Of a stretch of DNA of 5,476 bases, positions 4,701 through 5,476 are shown piece after piece (within the stretch, counting starts at the first letter, position 1; each line of letters starts with the position of its first letter). The stretch is from Bacteroidota bacterium. Its GTDB lineage: Bacteria; Bacteroidota; Bacteroidia; Bacteroidales; Lentimicrobiaceae. Location: contig JAEZDY010000008.1 of NCBI GenBank assembly GCA_023417935.1, positions 1 through 5,476 on the forward strand, given 5' to 3'. The notes under the pieces were generated by a model, which was not told the origin of the DNA, searched no databases, and worked only from the letters and a program-made list of their open reading frames with translations. The translations under genes were made by a program, and so were the position numbers.

Positions 4701-5474
4701 TCGTGCTTTTCTGTCCACGAAGGTCTGCTGTCCAAAGTTTGCCGTCATTTTGTGTCGTTAGTTTTTCTTATTCGCAAAATAACAAACTCTTGATTGCAAC
4801 TTCTCGACCCAAGTAAATATTGCTCCTTTTGTCCGTCCATATTTAAATCATACTCGAAAAAAGATGCGTTAATTAAACTATCAATTACTATTTCTCCAGT
4901 TGGATATGTCAGTCGAACTTTATTAAAGTCTGCGTCATTACAAGAAATTCCGATATACTTGATACTGCCTTTACCGTCTGTAAATTGAAACTTTGGATTA
5001 GTTCTTTCCCTGTCGTCAGAATTGAATTTGATGCGGTTAAGACTATCAGGTATGTCAAAGTCGTTTTTGTAATATTTTATTTGGTCTGTTGTAATTAGAA
5101 GTCGTTTTGCGAAAAGTAGTCCACCCATAAATTCTTGGATTGGTTCACAAGGCAAGCACTCTGTTCGAAAGTGAACTTTATGATTAGGTTGTCCACCTAA
5201 GTAGTTGTCAATACCGTTAAAAAGCAAATCAATTTGTCTGTCAGATTTATTCGAAATGTTTTGATGGCTAAATTTTGTAACAAATGAAAAGCTCAAAATA
5301 CTGTCCGTGGCTGAAGTGTCTGTCTTTGGTTTGTCAGTTACAGAGTTATCGGATACAGTCTTTGTCCTGTTGTCGCACGATGCAACAAATAGAGCTAATG
5401 TTATGTAGATGAAATATTTCAATTTTTGTCTATCATTTAATGTTTTACGCTGTCGCACATAGCATGACCGCTAA
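4573..5474 (-). mobile_element. Gene cassette A (one lipoprotein gene)
   Basis: A 902-bp unit with edges that are exact inverted partners over 9 nt: ACCGCTAAC (5467-5475) and GTTAGCGGT (4692-4700). One gene starts about 16 nt from the boundary and stops 44 nt before the hairpin site. No promoter can fit in the leader, so expression would come from the neighbouring unit to the right, outside the window. Confidence 0.65.
4745..5458 (-). CDS. Predicted lipoprotein of unknown function, up to 237 aa (cassette A)
   Basis: No family recognised. The signal peptide KLKYFIYITLALFVASC has a lipobox V-A-S-C with the lipidated Cys at residue 28 of the longest form, so the protein should be anchored in the envelope. 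After it comes a Thr/Ser/Asp/Lys-rich linker (about 29-54), then a globular part with a CLPC pair (101-104), further Cys at 173 and 221, and DLNMDGQKEQ (204-213), which looks like a calcium-binding loop of the dockerin/EF-hand or FG-GAP style, though a single copy is weak evidence. The start is uncertain: GTG at 5458 gives a long charged n-region, while TTG at 5422 would give a compact 16-residue signal beginning MKYFIYI. An ATG at 5460 is in another frame and stops quickly. The stop is 44 nt from the hairpin site. Confidence 0.78.
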   Translation of the reverse strand: MRQRKTLNDRQKLKYFIYITLALFVASCDNRTKTVSDNSVTDKPKTDTSATDSILSFSFVTKFSHQNISNKSDRQIDLLFNGIDNYLGGQPNHKVHFRTECLPCEPIQEFMGGLLFAKRLLITTDQIKYYKNDFDIPDSLNRIKFNSDDRERTNPKFQFTDGKGSIKYIGISCNDADFNKVRLTYPTGEIVIDSLINASFFEYDLNMDGQKEQYLLGSRSCNQEFVILRIRKTNDTK

Positions 5475-5476
5475 CG
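5467..5476 (-). repeat. Edge of a fifth attC-like site, partial
   Basis: ACCGCTAACG at the right end is the outer arm of another site. ACCGCTAAC is the exact reverse complement of GTTAGCGGT at 4692-4700, and TAACG is followed by the window end. The stem that should follow cannot be seen, so this rests on the arm match and on the pattern of the other four sites. Confidence 0.6.

Noticed and set aside
4557..4748. Minus-strand ATG frame overlapping the end of the cassette A gene and running through site 4
   Set aside because: It reads across both arms of the palindrome and has no protein-like features; it is most likely open by chance.
118..5476. CRISPR array
   Set aside because: Repeats are palindromic sites about 135 bp long separated by protein genes, not short repeats with uniform spacers.

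Overview
This window looks like accessory DNA from a member of the Bacteroidota (a flavobacterium-, cytophaga- or sphingobacterium-like organism). The inference rests on AT-rich coding sequence, three short predicted lipoproteins with Bacteroidota-style signal peptides, a TAnnTTTG-type promoter and a general lack of Shine-Dalgarno sequences. No rRNA, tRNA or core gene is present to fix the genus.

The main result is that the window reads as an integron-like gene-cassette array on the minus strand. Four complete hairpin sites (about 118-251, 921-1055, 2102-2237, 4565-4700) and the edge of a fifth (5467-5476) separate blocks holding one or two genes each. Every site has outer TAAC/GTTA ends, an imperfect stem of 18-21 bp and a loop of 70-72 nt. 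The outer 9-10 nt at one edge of each gene block are the exact reverse complement of those at its other edge, and the sequence differs from block to block. In integrons this is the R'/R'' relationship of cassettes that excise and insert as circles. The sites do not fit the classical attC consensus well: most lack GTTRRRY, and the stem-flanking spacers are 5 nt versus 1 nt in three of the four sites. They may be a divergent attC class or an unnamed analogue. No integrase lies in the window.

Cassette order, read along the minus strand from right to left: cassette A (4573-5474) has one unrecognised lipoprotein. Cassette B (2110-4572) has its own promoter and a two-gene operon: an AAA15-type ATPase (RloA/AbiLi-like) overlapping an RloB/AbiLii-like TOPRIM-type protein, a likely anti-phage system. 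Cassette C (928-2109) has a small beta-rich lipoprotein and a UPF0158-family protein. Cassette D (126-927) has one unrecognised lipoprotein and no promoter of its own. Cassette E (1-125) is only the start of a further cassette.

All six genes point the same way. Each cassette's last gene ends 11-44 nt before its hairpin site, and cassettes A and D start their gene 16-21 nt after the boundary, which is the compact layout typical of integron cassettes. Expression probably comes from the cassette B promoter, a possible promoter in the loop of the third site, a weak one in cassette C, and read-through. The single most notable cargo is the ATPase/RloB pair.
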